Source: Dehalococcoidia bacterium
GTDB taxonomy: Bacteria; Chloroflexota; Dehalococcoidia; Lucifugimonadales; UBA3495
Direction: 5' to 3'
NCBI GenBank assembly: GCA_012959605.1
Contig: DUCU01000128.1
Location: forward strand, 417-57,062
Length of the DNA: 56,646 nt
A model generated the notes under the pieces. The model was not told the DNA's origin and did not search any database. It worked only from the letters and a program-made list of their open reading frames with translations. Position 1 is the stretch's first letter. Each line of letters opens with the position of its first letter. The position numbers and the translations under genes are program-made. Shown here in pieces: positions 1 through 7,711 of the stretch.

Positions 1-453
1 AATGGCTTCGTCCGCTCCCATGCGTCCCACTGGGCCCGTAGCATACATTGCGCCCAGCACCGTGCCGCCTCGGCCCAATAGGAACTCTGTGGGCTGGATG
101 TAACCGCCTCTGTCTTCTGACCACCATGATCCTAGCATGTCGCCGTCGGCTTTGGTTGCGGCGTAAGCCATAGGAAAAGTCAACTTATTGTTGTCGACGA
201 CTTCCTGGGCCAGTTCTTTGGTGTCAACGCTGACGGCATAGATGGTAACGTCCAGTTCCTCCAGCGCAGATTTGTTCGCTTCCCACTCGGCTAACTGCCG
301 ATTGCAGTAAGGTCACCAATGGCCTCGGTAGAACAGCAACGCTGTGTACCGGGTAGGTGCGTCGTCGGGTAAGGTGATAGTTCCTCCATCCAGCAGCTGG
401 AAGGTGACCTTTGGAAGACGATCCCCTTGTAGTAATTTCTCTCCCATTATCAT
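1..453 (-). CDS. Selenocysteine-containing peroxiredoxin-like protein (partial)
   Basis: AhpC/TSA-fold thiol peroxidase, expected to reduce hydroperoxides in the cytosol. The frame from ATG at 453 is open to the window edge except for one TGA at codon 47 (313-315), inside FYRGHW-TGA-PYCNRQL. Family members have FYRGxWCPYC there, so the TGA replaces the peroxidatic cysteine and gives a UxxC site with Cys50 as resolving partner. Conserved sequence continues after it (for example YAVSVDT, SWWSEDRGGYIQP, FLLGRGG), so this is not a true end. TGA ends other genes here, so the code is not reassigned. A hairpin fitting the bacterial SECIS model follows the codon. The SD-like GAGGA precedes ATG 453, and ATG 447 is an alternative start. 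The C-terminus lies outside the window. Selenocysteine insertion is inferred; the TGA in place of Cys is seen directly. Confidence 0.82.
287..301 (-). other. Candidate bacterial SECIS hairpin
   Basis: Counting from the base after the TGA at 315-313, nucleotides 12-16 (UCGGC) pair with 22-26 (GCCGA) around the loop AGUUA. The loop starts 17 nt downstream and has G at its second position. This matches the published bSECIS model: small stem, G in the first two loop positions, loop 16-37 nt after UGA. The pseudogene copy keeps four of the five pairs. The pairing is seen; the role is inferred. Confidence 0.6.
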
Positions 454-594
454 TCCTCTATCGCTTCAAATTATGAAATATCTAGCACTTCAAATATTTC
501 TCTTCTGCCATGAATTGACGCCCATGCACAATTACCCGAAAACAAAAGTATCAACTCGTAAGGATTAATTCCGCTGGCCAAATTGGCTTAATCG

Positions 595-1170
595 CTAGGC
601 CATATTTTGAGCCACGGCCCCGTGGAACTGATCGCGAATCTCCACCGGAGTGTGGGTAACGCGGGATATATTCTTCACTGGAGCTATTCCAACTTTAGCC
701 AAGATTAGACGTGGCCCATGATTCCCTTCACCGTTGGTCAACGCTCTGGCCAACTGTTCCGCACCTTCCACCCGTTCAGCATGTCGGTATCCGCAGCTCG
801 CGGCGATCTCGGCTAAATCTATCTGACCCGTGATTGAAGGTTGGGCCCCTGTCGATTCATAGCTCTCGTTATCCAAGATGATGTGCAGAAAATTGGGCGG
901 AGCTTCACTGGCAATTAAAGCTAAAGTTCCCATGCTCATCAGCGTGCTTCCATCACCTTCAATGACAACCACTCTCTGGTTGGGGTTGAGCAACGCCAGA
1001 CCCAGACCAAATGAAGACGCTAGGCCCATGGACCCAAGCATGTAAAAATTACCGGGCCGGTCTTGTGTAACAAAGAATTCTCTTGAGATCATTCCGGTGG
1101 TGCTGATTACAAGTTCGTCATCATCAACATGATCAGCAATGATTTTGATCGCGTCGATACGGCTAATCAC
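595..1170 (-). CDS. Sulfopyruvate/phosphonopyruvate decarboxylase-like, beta subunit (TPP-binding)
   Basis: C-terminal, TPP-binding half of a 2-oxoacid decarboxylase (191 aa). FYMLGSMGLASSFGLGLAL and EGDGSTLMSMGTLALIAS, followed about 25 residues on by the asparagine in LDNESYESTGAQPS, form the GDG-N Mg-TPP motif. The sequence resembles ComE and the C-terminal half of phosphonopyruvate decarboxylase (AepY). It overlaps the alpha-subunit gene by ATGA, so the two are translationally coupled. The split arrangement favours the sulfopyruvate type, but no sulfonate or phosphonate genes lie nearby, so the substrate is open. Confidence 0.8.
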   Translation of the reverse strand: MISRIDAIKIIADHVDDDELVISTTGMISREFFVTQDRPGNFYMLGSMGLASSFGLGLALLNPNQRVVVIEGDGSTLMSMGTLALIASEAPPNFLHIILDNESYESTGAQPSITGQIDLAEIAASCGYRHAERVEGAEQLARALTNGEGNHGPRLILAKVGIAPVKNISRVTHTPVEIRDQFHGAVAQNMA

Positions 1171-1670
1171 AGGACAACTCCGGGACGAATTAACAATGCC
1201 CCTGGAACAGATTTTTCATTCATTGTCGCCAAAAGCCGATCGATGCAATCTTCAAACCCCTCTGTCTCCAGAATTTCGAATGGTAATTCGAGGGTTTCAA
1301 GAATCTCTGTGGATTTAGTTCCCATCACCCAGTGTTCCGGAGCGTCGTTTGGTGGTCCGCCGTACCCGCGCCAGCCAACTATCAGCAACACTGGTACATG
1401 GTACATCAAACTGAAGGACGTTAATGGATTCACTACGTTGCCAATTCCGGAGTTTTGCATGATTACAGCCCCGACTTCGCCCTGAAAATATGCGGCGCTG
1501 GCTATCCCCAATGCCACGTCTTCTCGCACCGCCGGAACGTACCTGATCTCAGGATCATCAACCATATGATCGTACGTTTTTTTAAATGTTGAATCCGGAA
1601 CTCCGGAAACGAACGTGATTCCCCTAGACTTAACGAATTCCCAGAATGCACTTGGCTCTATCGCTGTCAT
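1167..1670 (-). CDS. Sulfopyruvate/phosphonopyruvate decarboxylase-like, alpha subunit
   Basis: N-terminal (pyrimidine-binding) half of the same TPP enzyme (167 aa). FVSGVPDSTFK, REDVALGIASAAYFQG (the glutamate is the expected TPP-activating residue), QNSGIGNVVNPLTS and LLIVGWRGYGG are shared with ComD and AepY proteins. The start at 1670 has no clear Shine-Dalgarno sequence, but no better start is visible. First gene of a two-gene operon. An alpha2beta2-type complex with the product of 595-1170 is expected from the family. Confidence 0.8.
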   Translation of the reverse strand: MTAIEPSAFWEFVKSRGITFVSGVPDSTFKKTYDHMVDDPEIRYVPAVREDVALGIASAAYFQGEVGAVIMQNSGIGNVVNPLTSFSLMYHVPVLLIVGWRGYGGPPNDAPEHWVMGTKSTEILETLELPFEILETEGFEDCIDRLLATMNEKSVPGALLIRPGVVL

Positions 1671-1694
1671 TGAAATTTAATCCAGATGCTTAAA

Positions 1695-1898
1695 TTAAGT
1701 GAACAGGTCAAAGATGTTGCCCAGAGCGCCGCTCTCCGCCTTGTATATCTCAGTGTACTTACAGCGAGTGCAGGTCACAGTGGTGAACTTGCGACTCTGT
1801 ATATCAAATATCTTCGATAGGAATCCGCCGGTTGCCCTAAACTCGCTGGTTTCATACTCCGTGTTGGCGCACTTGGCGCAACGGAAATTTGTAGCCAT
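1695..1898 (-). CDS. Zinc-ribbon protein (DUF2082-like)
   Basis: 67-residue protein with two cysteine pairs, FRCAKCAN near the N-terminus and CTRCKY near residue 45, around TGGFLSKIFDIQSRKFTTVT. This fits the short predicted nucleic-acid-binding zinc-ribbon family DUF2082, which has nearly the same spacing and the same SKIFDIQ core. AAGGAG precedes the ATG. The biological role is unknown. It runs the same way as the decarboxylase pair but is separated from it and may be monocistronic. Confidence 0.75.
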   Translation of the reverse strand: MATNFRCAKCANTEYETSEFRATGGFLSKIFDIQSRKFTTVTCTRCKYTEIYKAESGALGNIFDLFT

Positions 1899-2095
1899 TT
1901 CCCTATCTCCTTAGGTTTTTCGGACAATATTCTGCAACGTCTGTTCTAACTGCAGTTTACCAAACTGGTCTTTGATTTTTACACGTCAACTTGCCTCGAC
2001 CTGAGCAGGTCAATACAATCGGTACTGGAACGGAACGCCAGCAAGGCTATTTACGCAACATCAACCTAAAACATCAACTTACCGGGAGGCAGGAC

Positions 2096-2809
2096 ATGGC
2101 AGAGGAATTGGGACGGGTACAACGGCCCCCGGCAAGTCAATATGACGGCAAACGCAAACTTCTGTTAGTGCCTTTAATCTACGGCCCCCAGGCCGACGAT
2201 GCAGAAGGCACTGCCGTTCTCCAGAACTACTGGGAGCAGATGAAGACCCAGGTTGAAGCGCTGCAAGAGGCGTTAGGCGGTCTCCATCACATCTATCACG
2301 AGAGTTTGACTGTTGGCGGTACTGAAGGCCTAGCCCAACTGGGCACTGCCGACCTGCGCAGCCACAGCTTCATATCCGGCAAGACCGAGTCTGGCTCCGT
2401 GCTGGAAGCCACTGAGGATATGGACGTGTTGCTGGAAACATTAGACCTGCAACGCTGCATGATGATTCCCTTGGCCAGCGCCAGCGTAGGATCAAAACTT
2501 CAGGAGTGGCACTCTGAAAGCAACCGGCAGCGCTACGACCATATAGCCGCCAATATCGACAGCACACTTGGGGAAAACGAGACGGGCCTGCTGTTGATCA
2601 GTGAACGCCATCAGGTGCAGTTCCCCAGCGACATTGAGGTCTTCTACGTGTCTCCGCCAGCTCTGGACGAATACCGACGCTGGTTCAACAACTGGATGGA
2701 ACAGCAGCAAGCCGCCGCCGCAAAAGAGTCGTCAGGGGAATCAGAGACCGACAATGGTGCCGCTGATACCGCCAAGAACTCGGACAGCACTGAACCTGAA
2801 TCCGAATAG
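2096..2809 (+). CDS. Hypothetical protein, charged, 237 aa
   Basis: Not recognised. The frame opens at 1991, but GGGAGG lies 7 nt before the ATG at 2096, which is taken as the start. A conserved-looking core (KRKLLLVPLIYGPQ, VLEATEDMDVLLETLDLQ, GLLLISERHQVQFPSDIEVFYVSPPALDEY) alternates predicted helices and strands. The tail after about residue 200 is low-complexity and rich in Ala, Glu and Ser. No signal peptide or membrane segment is visible, so it is probably a soluble cytosolic protein. It stands alone between two minus-strand units. Confidence 0.65.
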   Translation: MAEELGRVQRPPASQYDGKRKLLLVPLIYGPQADDAEGTAVLQNYWEQMKTQVEALQEALGGLHHIYHESLTVGGTEGLAQLGTADLRSHSFISGKTESGSVLEATEDMDVLLETLDLQRCMMIPLASASVGSKLQEWHSESNRQRYDHIAANIDSTLGENETGLLLISERHQVQFPSDIEVFYVSPPALDEYRRWFNNWMEQQQAAAAKESSGESETDNGAADTAKNSDSTEPESE

Positions 2810-3077
2810 TTCAGGTAAACACCCGATTTTTTGACCACGAATTGCTCGTACCGGTGCTACTAACGGGAATCTCGTTTTTGAGCCCGTTCCCGAACATTCT
2901 CCAAAGATGACCGGTAATCTCGGTAGGACCGCGCAGTAGCTCGGATTCCTAATCTTTAAAGACGATTGGTGCGTTATCTGGACAAGCCTGCCCATCCGCA
3001 CCGTCCTTTAGAGTTTACGACTGCAGCCGAAGATCCGATTCCAGTATCCGCAGTCAAATCCGGAATCGACAGCGAGA

Positions 3078-4283
3078 CTAAACCACGGCAACAGCCGTAA
3101 CTTCGATCAATTGCTCCGGACGGCCCAGTATCTGGTGCATTGCCACGCCGGTTGCTGAGGGGAACCGGCCATCGAAATACTTGCGCCTAACCTCGCCCAC
3201 TTTGCGGTAATCCATCATGCCGTTGGGAGCTACCCACTCGATGGTGTTGACGATGCTGTCCATAGAATAGCCCCCTTCGTCCATGATACGGGCGATGTTG
3301 CTGTATGCCTGCTCGCATTGGGCAACGATGTCAAAGCCGCCAACGGTGTTTCCGGTGGCGTGGTCAACTGAAGACTGCCCGGATATCTGAAGTAGCCGCC
3401 CTTTTTTAACTCCAGGGCTGTTAGCAAACCCACCGTAATGTTGACCCCATTCCGGCACTTGAATCTCCTCCCTAGTCCCTCCCTTCACTGCCACTACTTC
3501 AACCTCGACATGCCCGTCGGGACGCAACAAGCGGTTGACCGGAATACTGGTCGACGCCGGCAAGCGACCTCCGAAGAAGCCACGTCGAACATCCCCGGTG
3601 TCTGGGTATTGGATCAAACACCGCGGCGCGATATAATCCAAGGTCTTAACCACGTCTTCTGGGCCCACACCTGCGGCATCCAAGACCTGCCTGATGATGC
3701 CGTAGGTCAACTCCAACTGCCGGGCCGTGTCTTGAGGGTAGATAGTCTGGCCGTCCACAACTTCACTACCCAGAAACCCAGAGGTCCAGACCATATCGTC
3801 TACAACTACCCCAGGCACGTAAGTAAGCTCGCCGTACCGGTCCCAACCTGGGTTGATGGGTTTCTTCTCCCCGCGCATGGCCACCATGCTGACCTCAATA
3901 AAGGCGTCTGGCCGTAGCAGCCGCTCCACGATGATCCCAGTGGCTCCCAGATGGCTGTCGCCTAGGTATTGCTTCCGGATGGCGCCCGTCTGGCGGTACA
4001 GCGGCAGCGCCGTGGCGTCGATATAATCCACCGTCTGCACCACGTTATCAAACGTCATACCAGCCGCATCCAACACCACCGCCAACTTCTCGTAGATAAC
4101 CTTGGTCTGGTCCAACAGGTCGCCCTTGCAGACCACCCGGCCCGACGCTGGGTCGTACTCGCTGGCGGTCTGGCCGGACAGGTACAGGATGCCGGAGTTT
4201 TCGGCGCCCATGCAAAAGGTGTACCGGTTCAGGTCCAACCAGGGGAATTTAGCCGGGTCAACTTCAATGATGTTCTTGCTCAT
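3078..4283 (-). CDS. Three tandem RidA/YjgF domains in one polypeptide
   Basis: 401 aa made of three RidA-like repeats, roughly residues 1-140, 141-270 and 271-401. Each has a first strand (LYLSGQTA, MVWTSGFLGS, LLQISGQSS), a central VLDAAG/MDEGG helix end followed by a VVQTVDY/VVKTLDY/IVNTIEW strand, a Y..VG..R..(Y/F)F segment and a closing EV..VA strand. RidA proteins are homotrimers with active sites between subunits, so this could be a covalent pseudo-trimer. The arginine that binds the imine carboxylate in canonical RidA (PAR-T) is Ala, Ser and Ala here (LGAT, PAST, PSAT), so 2-aminoacrylate deaminase activity is unlikely. GGAGAGG precedes ATG 4283. It lies just upstream, in transcription terms downstream, of the CoA-transferase genes. 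Confidence 0.85.
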   Translation of the reverse strand: MSKNIIEVDPAKFPWLDLNRYTFCMGAENSGILYLSGQTASEYDPASGRVVCKGDLLDQTKVIYEKLAVVLDAAGMTFDNVVQTVDYIDATALPLYRQTGAIRKQYLGDSHLGATGIIVERLLRPDAFIEVSMVAMRGEKKPINPGWDRYGELTYVPGVVVDDMVWTSGFLGSEVVDGQTIYPQDTARQLELTYGIIRQVLDAAGVGPEDVVKTLDYIAPRCLIQYPDTGDVRRGFFGGRLPASTSIPVNRLLRPDGHVEVEVVAVKGGTREEIQVPEWGQHYGGFANSPGVKKGRLLQISGQSSVDHATGNTVGGFDIVAQCEQAYSNIARIMDEGGYSMDSIVNTIEWVAPNGMMDYRKVGEVRRKYFDGRFPSATGVAMHQILGRPEQLIEVTAVAVV

Positions 4284-4323
4284 GTCCTCTCCGGTTGGTT
4301 ACGGGCTGATCCATGCCTGGAAA

Positions 4324-5535
4324 TTAACTGATTACCCCGTTCGCCAACAGACGCTCAAATTCGTCGTCGGGCACCTGTAAAAGTTCTTGGACCACTTTAC
4401 GGTTGTGTTCCCCCAGGAGCGGCGCAGTCATTGGTACGCCTGGCCGGTCGCCATCAACGTTCCACGAAAATGTGCCCATAGGACGTTGGCCTACCTCGCG
4501 GTGGTTAGGTGATTGCACGAAGCCCCGATCGATCATATGCGGGTCGGCCAACACCTGGGCCGAGTCCAAAACCGGGCCGGCAGGAACCCCCGATAGTTGC
4601 AATATTTGGACAACGTCCTCTACCTGAAGACCCATGGTCCATTCTTGTATCAGCGGTTCCAACTCATCTTGATGTTTCAGGCGTGCTTCGGCGTTCGCGA
4701 ATCTGTGGTCGTCCGCCCATCCGGGAATTCCGGCTACCTGGGCCAGGGCCTGAAACTGGGCATCACTTTCAACGGATATAGCCACCCATTTCTCCTGCCC
4801 CTGGCAGCGAAACACATTGTGAGGAACTTTGTACTGGTGGCGGTTGCCCACTCGCTCAGGCTCCGTGCCGTCCAGCGTATACTCCATTACGGCTTCAGGC
4901 AGCAATGTGGCCAATACCTCGGTCATGGCAACCTCAATGTGCTGACCTTCTCCCGTATTGGCCCGGTGGTACAGCGCTTCCAACATAGCCAGAATGCAGT
5001 AGCACCCGCTAAAGGCGTCGGGGAATAGACCTCCCATAATCCGAGGGTGAGATCCTTTATGTCCGGTGACCGACGCCAGCCCACTGAAAAGGTTGATGAC
5101 GCTGTGGAAGCCAACCAAGTCTTTCATGGGGCCCGTTCGGCCAAAGGCTCCCAGCGACAGATATACAACGTCGGGCCGTAGAGGTCGTACATCGTCGTAG
5201 CCCAGGCCCATGCGGTCCATGGTGCCACTGGAGTAGTTCTCCATCACTACATCGCTTACCGCGATGATCTGCTTGGCTAGATCCACACCTTCGGGGTCCC
5301 TAAGGTTTAAGGTGCAGCTCATCTTACTGGTATTCACCAGATTGAATCCGCCGCTGCGATTAACGCCGGGCTCCGCCTCGGCGAAGGGCGGCCAGATCCG
5401 TGTCGTGAGCCTTTGTTCGGTCTCAATCAAGACCACCTCGGCCCCCAGCCACGCCAACATCTGGGCGGTATAGGGCACAGCGATAATCTGGCCGAAGTCA
5501 GCGATTCGAATTCCCTTCAGAGGCAGAGTACTCAT
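4324..5535 (-). CDS. CaiB/BaiF family CoA-transferase (first of pair)
   Basis: Class III CoA-transferase, 403 aa, normal family length. GIRIADFGQIIAVPYTAQML at the N-terminus is the CoA-binding fold, and FPDAFSG holds Asp173 at the position of the catalytic aspartate of formyl-CoA transferase (Asp169). EGQHIEVAMTEV follows as usual. It should transfer CoA between carboxylic acids. The start overlaps the end of the second CoA-transferase gene by ATGA, so translation is coupled. It is the last acyl-CoA gene of the operon before the RidA fusion. Confidence 0.88.
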   Translation of the reverse strand: MSTLPLKGIRIADFGQIIAVPYTAQMLAWLGAEVVLIETEQRLTTRIWPPFAEAEPGVNRSGGFNLVNTSKMSCTLNLRDPEGVDLAKQIIAVSDVVMENYSSGTMDRMGLGYDDVRPLRPDVVYLSLGAFGRTGPMKDLVGFHSVINLFSGLASVTGHKGSHPRIMGGLFPDAFSGCYCILAMLEALYHRANTGEGQHIEVAMTEVLATLLPEAVMEYTLDGTEPERVGNRHQYKVPHNVFRCQGQEKWVAISVESDAQFQALAQVAGIPGWADDHRFANAEARLKHQDELEPLIQEWTMGLQVEDVVQILQLSGVPAGPVLDSAQVLADPHMIDRGFVQSPNHREVGQRPMGTFSWNVDGDRPGVPMTAPLLGEHNRKVVQELLQVPDDEFERLLANGVIS

Positions 5536-6752
5536 GCAGACACCGCCCCCAGTGCCAAAATTTGCTCAGGCGAATAGCCCAACCATTCGTCCAGTACCTC
5601 CGCTGTGTGCTCACCCAGCTTTGGGGCTGGCCGGAATAACTGCCACGGCGTCTTCTCCAGTCGGACGGGATAACCGGGGAGCTTGAATCTCTGGCCTCCA
5701 GTCGCCTCCATGTCAATCATGAAATTGCGCTCGGTCACGTGGGCCGAGTCCACCATCTGTCCTACGGTATAAGCTGGGAAGCAGGGGATTCCTTTATCCT
5801 GGGCCAACTGGGCAATCTCAGCGCCAGTATGTGCCATAGTCCACTCGAGGAGCAGAGGCTCCAGGGCGTCCCAGTTCCTGGCCCGTTCAACACCTGAAGA
5901 GAACACTTCGAGTTCGGCCCAATCCGGGTTGTCGGCCAGTGCCATCAAGTTACGCCAGTGGGCTTCCATCACCGCCATGACTACCACGTAGCCATCCTGG
6001 CAGGGTAGGTAGGCGTTAGGCATGACCCCAAAAACCTTCGGCTTCCGTGGTTTGGCTTCGTCATAAGAAGCATGGGCCAGTTCGTAGGGCATGACGGCGG
6101 CTACCGCCTCTTGCATGCTGAGATCGATCTCGCAGCCAGTGCCTTGGATCGTTCGCGAGAGCAGGGCCGCGACGCTTGCCACCGCGCCTTGAACCCCCGC
6201 CAAATATCCGGCCATGTGGGTGTTGGAACGGAGAGGCGGCTCAAGATGGGGGTCGCCAACCTTGTCGGGTATTCCAGGGGTGGCATAGGCCATTCCGCCA
6301 GCGCTGATGGCAATCAACTCATCGCCCAGATACGAGCTGTTGGGGCCAATTAGGCCGAAGGGCGTGATTGACGTGACAATCAGCTCGGGATGCGCGGCAG
6401 CCAGAAGTTCCCGGCGCAGGCCTAGTCTCTCGACTTCGCCGCTTTCCTGACCCACGACCAGAAAATCCGCTTCGGACGTGAGGTCTAGGAAGGCTGACCG
6501 GTTTTTTGATGATTCGATATCGAGGGTCACGCCGCGTTTGTTGGAGTTCAGGTAGAGAAAAAGTCCGCTCAATTCCGGATCTGGCACTCCGCCAGGATAT
6601 GGGCCATTCCTCCGGTAACGGTCTCCGTTTAGGGGTTCTACCTTTACGACATCAGCTCCCGCATCGCCCAGCAGTCGGGCGCAAAACGAACCGGCCACTT
6701 GGTCAGTGAACTCTACTACCTTCAGGCCTGTTAGTGCGCCTTCGCTAAGCAT
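5532..6752 (-). CDS. CaiB/BaiF family CoA-transferase (second of pair, catalytic Asp absent)
   Basis: 406 aa from ATG 6752; the frame is open further upstream but only by overlapping the MaoC gene. LTGLKVVEFTDQVAGSFCAR and GADVVKVEPLNGD mark the family fold, and GTGCEIDLSMQEAV the next conserved block. At the position of the catalytic Asp (Pro-Asp-Ala-Phe-Ser-Gly in the neighbour) this protein has HMAGYLAG, so glycine replaces aspartate. It may be an inactive partner in a heterodimer with 4324-5535 or have diverged in function. CaiB proteins form interlocked dimers, which makes pairing plausible. Confidence 0.85.
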   Translation of the reverse strand: MLSEGALTGLKVVEFTDQVAGSFCARLLGDAGADVVKVEPLNGDRYRRNGPYPGGVPDPELSGLFLYLNSNKRGVTLDIESSKNRSAFLDLTSEADFLVVGQESGEVERLGLRRELLAAAHPELIVTSITPFGLIGPNSSYLGDELIAISAGGMAYATPGIPDKVGDPHLEPPLRSNTHMAGYLAGVQGAVASVAALLSRTIQGTGCEIDLSMQEAVAAVMPYELAHASYDEAKPRKPKVFGVMPNAYLPCQDGYVVVMAVMEAHWRNLMALADNPDWAELEVFSSGVERARNWDALEPLLLEWTMAHTGAEIAQLAQDKGIPCFPAYTVGQMVDSAHVTERNFMIDMEATGGQRFKLPGYPVRLEKTPWQLFRPAPKLGEHTAEVLDEWLGYSPEQILALGAVSA

Positions 6753-6756
6753 TCGG

Positions 6757-7200
6757 CTATCCACCTGTCTGCAAGGGGAATCGGAGCTGGGCGCTGGCCG
6801 GTTCCACCACTTTCTCGCCTCGTTGGTTCTCGATCCACAGATCGCACTCAACAATGCCACCCTCGTTGGTCGATGAGACTTCAGTAACCACACCATGACA
6901 GGTCAGAGAGTCACCAGGGTAGGCCATAACTCGATTTCGGAATGCCAGCTTGCGCAGGAATGCCCCCGGCCCGGCCCAGTCTTGGACCTGCTGGGCCAGG
7001 AACCCGCCCATCATCTGTCCATCAACGAACGGGGCCTCAAAGCCCAACTCCCTGGCGTAATCAGCGTCGTAGTGCAGCCGGATGAAATCCCAGGTGGCCG
7101 CCCCGTAGGCCATCATTCGCGCGATGCCGATCTCTTTGAGCAGAGGCGTAATCTCGTCGCCAATTTGAATGTCCTGGAAATTTCTGATCTGCGCAGCCAC
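6757..7200 (-). CDS. MaoC-like hydratase, catalytic hot-dog subunit
   Basis: 147 aa from GTG 7200, which directly follows the previous stop and has GAGGGGG upstream; the frame extends further but inside the neighbouring gene. IGDEITPL opens the fold. YGAATWDFIRLHYDADYA carries the Asp...His hydratase signature (D-x4-H). VDGQMMGGF, MAYPGDSL and CDLWIENQRGEKV are typical later blocks. Expected reaction: hydration of an enoyl-CoA or dehydration of a 3-hydroxyacyl-CoA. It probably pairs with the preceding non-catalytic hot-dog protein. Confidence 0.85.
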   Translation of the reverse strand: MAAQIRNFQDIQIGDEITPLLKEIGIARMMAYGAATWDFIRLHYDADYARELGFEAPFVDGQMMGGFLAQQVQDWAGPGAFLRKLAFRNRVMAYPGDSLTCHGVVTEVSSTNEGGIVECDLWIENQRGEKVVEPASAQLRFPLQTGG

Positions 7201-7201
7201 G

Positions 7202-7699
7202 TTATTTTTCCCCCTCGGGGCTTGGCGGCCTATAGAACATGGTCTCGGTGTTCCGCGCCAGCAATTCTTCCCGTTGGTTATAAAACGTCGTCTCAATCAC
7301 CTGGAAGATGATAAGACCTGACCGGGTAGTCCGCTCATACACATCTTTTACCTTCCAGTGGGCCGAAATCACATCATCCGGATGAATGGCCTGGAAGAAC
7401 TCGTACTCATTGCCAGCCCTTAGGCCTTTCAATTCCCGGGTTGGCCCCCGACCAATAAGGTCGCCTAACTCGTCCATGTCGCTATCAACGTATTGCCAGG
7501 TGTCGCAGATCAACGTTGGCGGGGCCATCACGTCCCTAAATCCTTGGGCCTCGGCGAATTCTCGATTAGAATACAATGGGTTGAAATCGCCTATGGCCAA
7601 GGCGTACTGGCGGAGCGAGGACCGGCCAATCTCGTCAGGCGCCTGCAAAATGATCTCTTGCCCTATCGTCTTGTTCAATTTTTCCAGCAAGCTAGGCAC
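7202..7699 (-). CDS. MaoC N-terminal-domain protein (FAS1-like dehydratase family)
   Basis: 165 aa, GTG start at 7699. Single hot-dog domain of the PF13452 type: GRSSLRQYALAIGDFNPLY, APPTLICDTW, LRAGNEYEFFQAIHPDDVI. The histidine of the hydratase motif (GDxNPxH) is Tyr here, as is usual for the non-catalytic half of heterodimeric hydratases such as HadA in HadAB. It stops one base before the GTG of the catalytic MaoC gene, which supports a two-subunit enzyme. Confidence 0.85.
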   Translation of the reverse strand: MPSLLEKLNKTIGQEIILQAPDEIGRSSLRQYALAIGDFNPLYSNREFAEAQGFRDVMAPPTLICDTWQYVDSDMDELGDLIGRGPTRELKGLRAGNEYEFFQAIHPDDVISAHWKVKDVYERTTRSGLIIFQVIETTFYNQREELLARNTETMFYRPPSPEGEK

Positions 7700-7711
7700 G
7701 GGAACTCATCA

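Noticed and set aside
313-315. TGA in the first peroxiredoxin as a simple nonsense mutation
   Set aside because: It replaces exactly the peroxidatic Cys, conserved sequence continues after it, and the second copy has TGA at the same codon.
6753-6896. Upstream extension of the second CoA-transferase
   Set aside because: It lies inside the MaoC gene and has no family similarity; ATG 6752 directly follows that gene's stop.
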